Positions 32,724 through 34,802 of a stretch of DNA of 34,802 nt are shown piece after piece; the first letter of the stretch is position 1; every line of letters starts with the position of its first letter. The position numbers and the translations under genes are program-made. This stretch comes from Vibrio jasicida CAIM 1864 = LMG 25398 (GTDB lineage Bacteria; Pseudomonadota; Gammaproteobacteria; Enterobacterales; Vibrionaceae). The stretch spans positions 1 to 34,802 of the forward strand of contig NZ_BAOG01000152.1 in the NCBI RefSeq assembly GCF_000400365.1, in the 5' to 3' direction. The notes below the pieces were generated by a model, which had not been told where the DNA came from, searched no databases, and saw only the letters and a program-made list of their open reading frames with translations.

Positions 32724-33839
32724 ATGGCGATTAAAGTACTAGTCGTTGATGATTCGAGTTTTTTCCGTCGTCGCGTAAGCGAAATCATCAACTCAGAATC
32801 GCGCCTAGAAGTGATTGACGTTGCGGTTAACGGCAGAGAAGCGGTAGAAAAAGCCAAATCTCTCAAACCTGACGTCATCACGATGGATATTGAAATGCCA
32901 GTCATGGACGGTATTACTGCCGTTCGTGAAATCATGGCTGCGTCTCCTACGCCAATCCTGATGTTTTCGTCCCTGACGCATGATGGGGCGAGAGCGACAC
33001 TTGATGCACTAGACGCTGGTGCGTTGGATTTCTTACCGAAGAAATTCGAAGACATCGCACGTAATCGCGATGAAGCGGTATCGCTGCTCCAACAACGAGT
33101 GATCCAAATTGCTTCCAAGCGTGCGTTTATGCGCCGTCCTATTGCGAAACCAGCGGCGACAACGGCTAATTCGACAACACGTCCTTTAGCATCTCGTTCA
33201 GCTACGCCAATGGCATCTGCACCAAGTCGCTCTATGGCTGCGAAATTCCGCGCGTCGGGTAAGAAGTATCAGTTAACGGTTATTGGCACTTCAACCGGTG
33301 GCCCTGTTGCGCTGCAAAAAATTCTAACTCGCTTACCTGTAAACTATCCGCACCCAATCGTGCTTATTCAACATATGCCAGCGACTTTTACCGCGGCGTT
33401 TGCGAGTCGTCTAAACACGCTATGCAAAATCCAAGTGAAAGAAGCGCAAGATGGTGATGTGTTGCAAGCTGGCGTTGCTTATCTTGCCCCAGGCGGCAAA
33501 CAGATGATGGTTGATGGTCGTGCTGGTGCTGCTCGTCTTCGTATTATTGATGGTGGCGACCGTATGAACTACAAACCTTGTGTTGACGTAACGTTTGGCT
33601 CGGCGGCAAAAGTCTACGGCGACAAAGTCTTGTCGATGGTACTGACTGGCATGGGTGCTGATGGTCGTGAAGGTGCGCGTATGCTGAAATCGGCTGGCTC
33701 AACTATTTGGGCTCAAGACGAAGAAAGCTGCGTCGTCTACGGCATGCCTCAAGCGGTTGCGAAAGCGGGTATATCCACTGAAGATTTACCTCTCGACCGT
33801 ATTGCTGAGCGCATGCTGGTCGAAGTCGGCTTAGCGTAG
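32724..33839 (+). CDS. cheB: Chemotaxis methylesterase CheB
   Basis: Removes methyl groups (and deamidates glutamines) on chemoreceptors for adaptation. The 371-residue product has a receiver domain with Asp10 and phospho-acceptor Asp55 in MDIEMP, a long Ser/Ala/Pro linker (about 125-175), and a C-terminal methylesterase domain with catalytic Ser190 (GTSTGGP), His217 (QHMP) and Asp313 (GMGADG). The length is typical. A good AAGGA precedes the ATG. It lies 29 bp after cheA and 8 bp before parC. A cheR gene is not present next to it. Confidence 0.96.
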   Translation: MAIKVLVVDDSSFFRRRVSEIINSESRLEVIDVAVNGREAVEKAKSLKPDVITMDIEMPVMDGITAVREIMAASPTPILMFSSLTHDGARATLDALDAGALDFLPKKFEDIARNRDEAVSLLQQRVIQIASKRAFMRRPIAKPAATTANSTTRPLASRSATPMASAPSRSMAAKFRASGKKYQLTVIGTSTGGPVALQKILTRLPVNYPHPIVLIQHMPATFTAAFASRLNTLCKIQVKEAQDGDVLQAGVAYLAPGGKQMMVDGRAGAARLRIIDGGDRMNYKPCVDVTFGSAAKVYGDKVLSMVLTGMGADGREGARMLKSAGSTIWAQDEESCVVYGMPQAVAKAGISTEDLPLDRIAERMLVEVGLA

Positions 33840-33847
33840 GAAAAATC

Positions 33848-34616
33848 ATGATCGTTTGGAGTGTAGCAAACCAAAAAGGTGGGGTAGGCAAAACGACATC
33901 AACAGTGACGTTAGCAGGCCTATTAAGCCAAAAAGGCCATCGTGTCTTAATGGTGGATACGGACCCACATGCGTCACTGACCACGTACCTTGGTTATGAT
34001 CCTGATGCTGTGACGTCGAGCTTGTTCGACCTTTTTCAGCTCAAGACGTTTACTCGTGAGACGGTAAAACCGTTGATCGTAGAAACGGATCTTGACGGCA
34101 TGGACATTATCCCTGCGCACATGTCATTAGCCACGCTCGACCGTGTAATGGGCAACCGCAGCGGAATGGGGTTGATCTTAAAGCGAGCTCTACAAGCCGT
34201 TGCTCAAGATTATGATTATGTGCTGATCGACTGTCCGCCAATTCTTGGTGTGATGATGGTGAACGCACTAGCAGCGAGTGATCGCATTTTAATTCCGGTA
34301 CAGACTGAATTTTTGGCCATGAAAGGTTTAGAGCGCATGATTCGCACGTTAACCATCATGCAAAAGTCTCGTCCGGGCGGGTTCAAAGTGACTATCGTGC
34401 CGACTATGTACGATAAGCGCACGAAAGCTTCGTTGCAGACGTTAACACAGCTGAAAAAGGATTATCCGAATCAGGTGTGGACCTCAGCGGTACCGATTGA
34501 CACGAAATTCCGTGATGCAAGCTTGAAGCACCTGCCAGCATCGCATTTTGCTTCTGGTAGCCGTGGCGTGTTTGCATACAAGCAACTGCTAATTTACTTG
34601 GAGAGGCTAGCGTTCG

Positions 34617-34624
<8 letters not shown>
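33848..34624 (+). CDS. parC: ParA-like polar chemotaxis positioning ATPase ParC
   Basis: ParA-family ATPase that places chemosensory arrays at the old pole and ensures their inheritance in Vibrio. It is not the topoisomerase IV subunit of the same name. The 258-residue product has the deviant Walker A QKGGVGKTTS (about 9-18), the switch region VDTDPHASLTTYLGY, and Walker B VLIDCPPILG. It sits between cheB and the CheW-like parP, the known che-cluster arrangement. AGGAAAAATC precedes ATG 33848. Its end overlaps parP by 8 bases (ATGAGTAA). Confidence 0.93.

Positions 34625-34802
<178 letters not shown>

Overview
This window is a nearly uninterrupted polar flagellar and chemotaxis gene cluster from a gamma-proteobacterium of the genus Vibrio, most likely the Harveyi clade (V. 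parahaemolyticus / V. alginolyticus / V. campbellii group). The evidence is the gene order flagellin-flaG-fliD-flaI-fliS-flrABC-fliEFGHIJ-fliKLMNOPQR-flhB-flhAFG-fliA-cheYZAB-parC-parP, the FlrA/FlrB/FlrC regulators, the polar-placement pair FlhF/FlhG, and the ParC/ParP polar chemotaxis pair. The species cannot be fixed from the sequence alone. All genes but one are on the + strand. I found no tRNA, rRNA, insertion sequence, phage or CRISPR array.

Layout: (1) 1-5111, filament genes: the 3' end of one flagellin, a complete second flagellin with a sigma-28 promoter, FlaG, the cap protein FliD, FlaI (FliT-like) and the chaperone FliS, closed by a Rho-independent terminator. (2) 5397-9502, regulators: FlrA (sigma-54 activator with both c-di-GMP-contacting arginines), then the FlrB kinase and FlrC response regulator. 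(3) 9629-15429, basal body and export ATPase: FliE, FliF, FliG, FliH, FliI, FliJ. (4) 15466-15780, a small NIPSNAP-like gene on the opposite strand, the only evident non-flagellar gene. (5) 16045-23653, FliK, FliL, the switch proteins FliM and FliN, and the export gate FliO/P/Q/R/FlhB. (6) 23893-29161, FlhA, FlhF, FlhG and sigma-28 (FliA). (7) 29195-34802, CheY, CheZ, CheA, CheB, ParC and the truncated start of ParP, where the window ends inside a hexanucleotide repeat.

Control logic readable in the DNA: good sigma-54 (-24/-12) promoters precede flrB, fliE, fliK and flhA, and a good sigma-28 promoter precedes the complete flagellin. This fits the known Vibrio hierarchy (FlrA plus sigma-54, then FlrC plus sigma-54, then FliA). 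Two sigma-54 promoters, those of flrB and fliE, are embedded in large inverted repeats. Within operons the genes are tightly packed or overlapping, and an unusual number start with GTG or TTG.

There is no obviously unknown system here. The most worthwhile points are the palindrome-embedded sigma-54 promoters, the triple motif repeat in the CheA linker beside parC/parP, the (GAGCCA)n tract in parP, the NPEH variant in FlhB, the strict every-fourth-residue glycine run in FliH, a structured flagellin leader, and the antisense NIPSNAP gene that splits the fli cluster.
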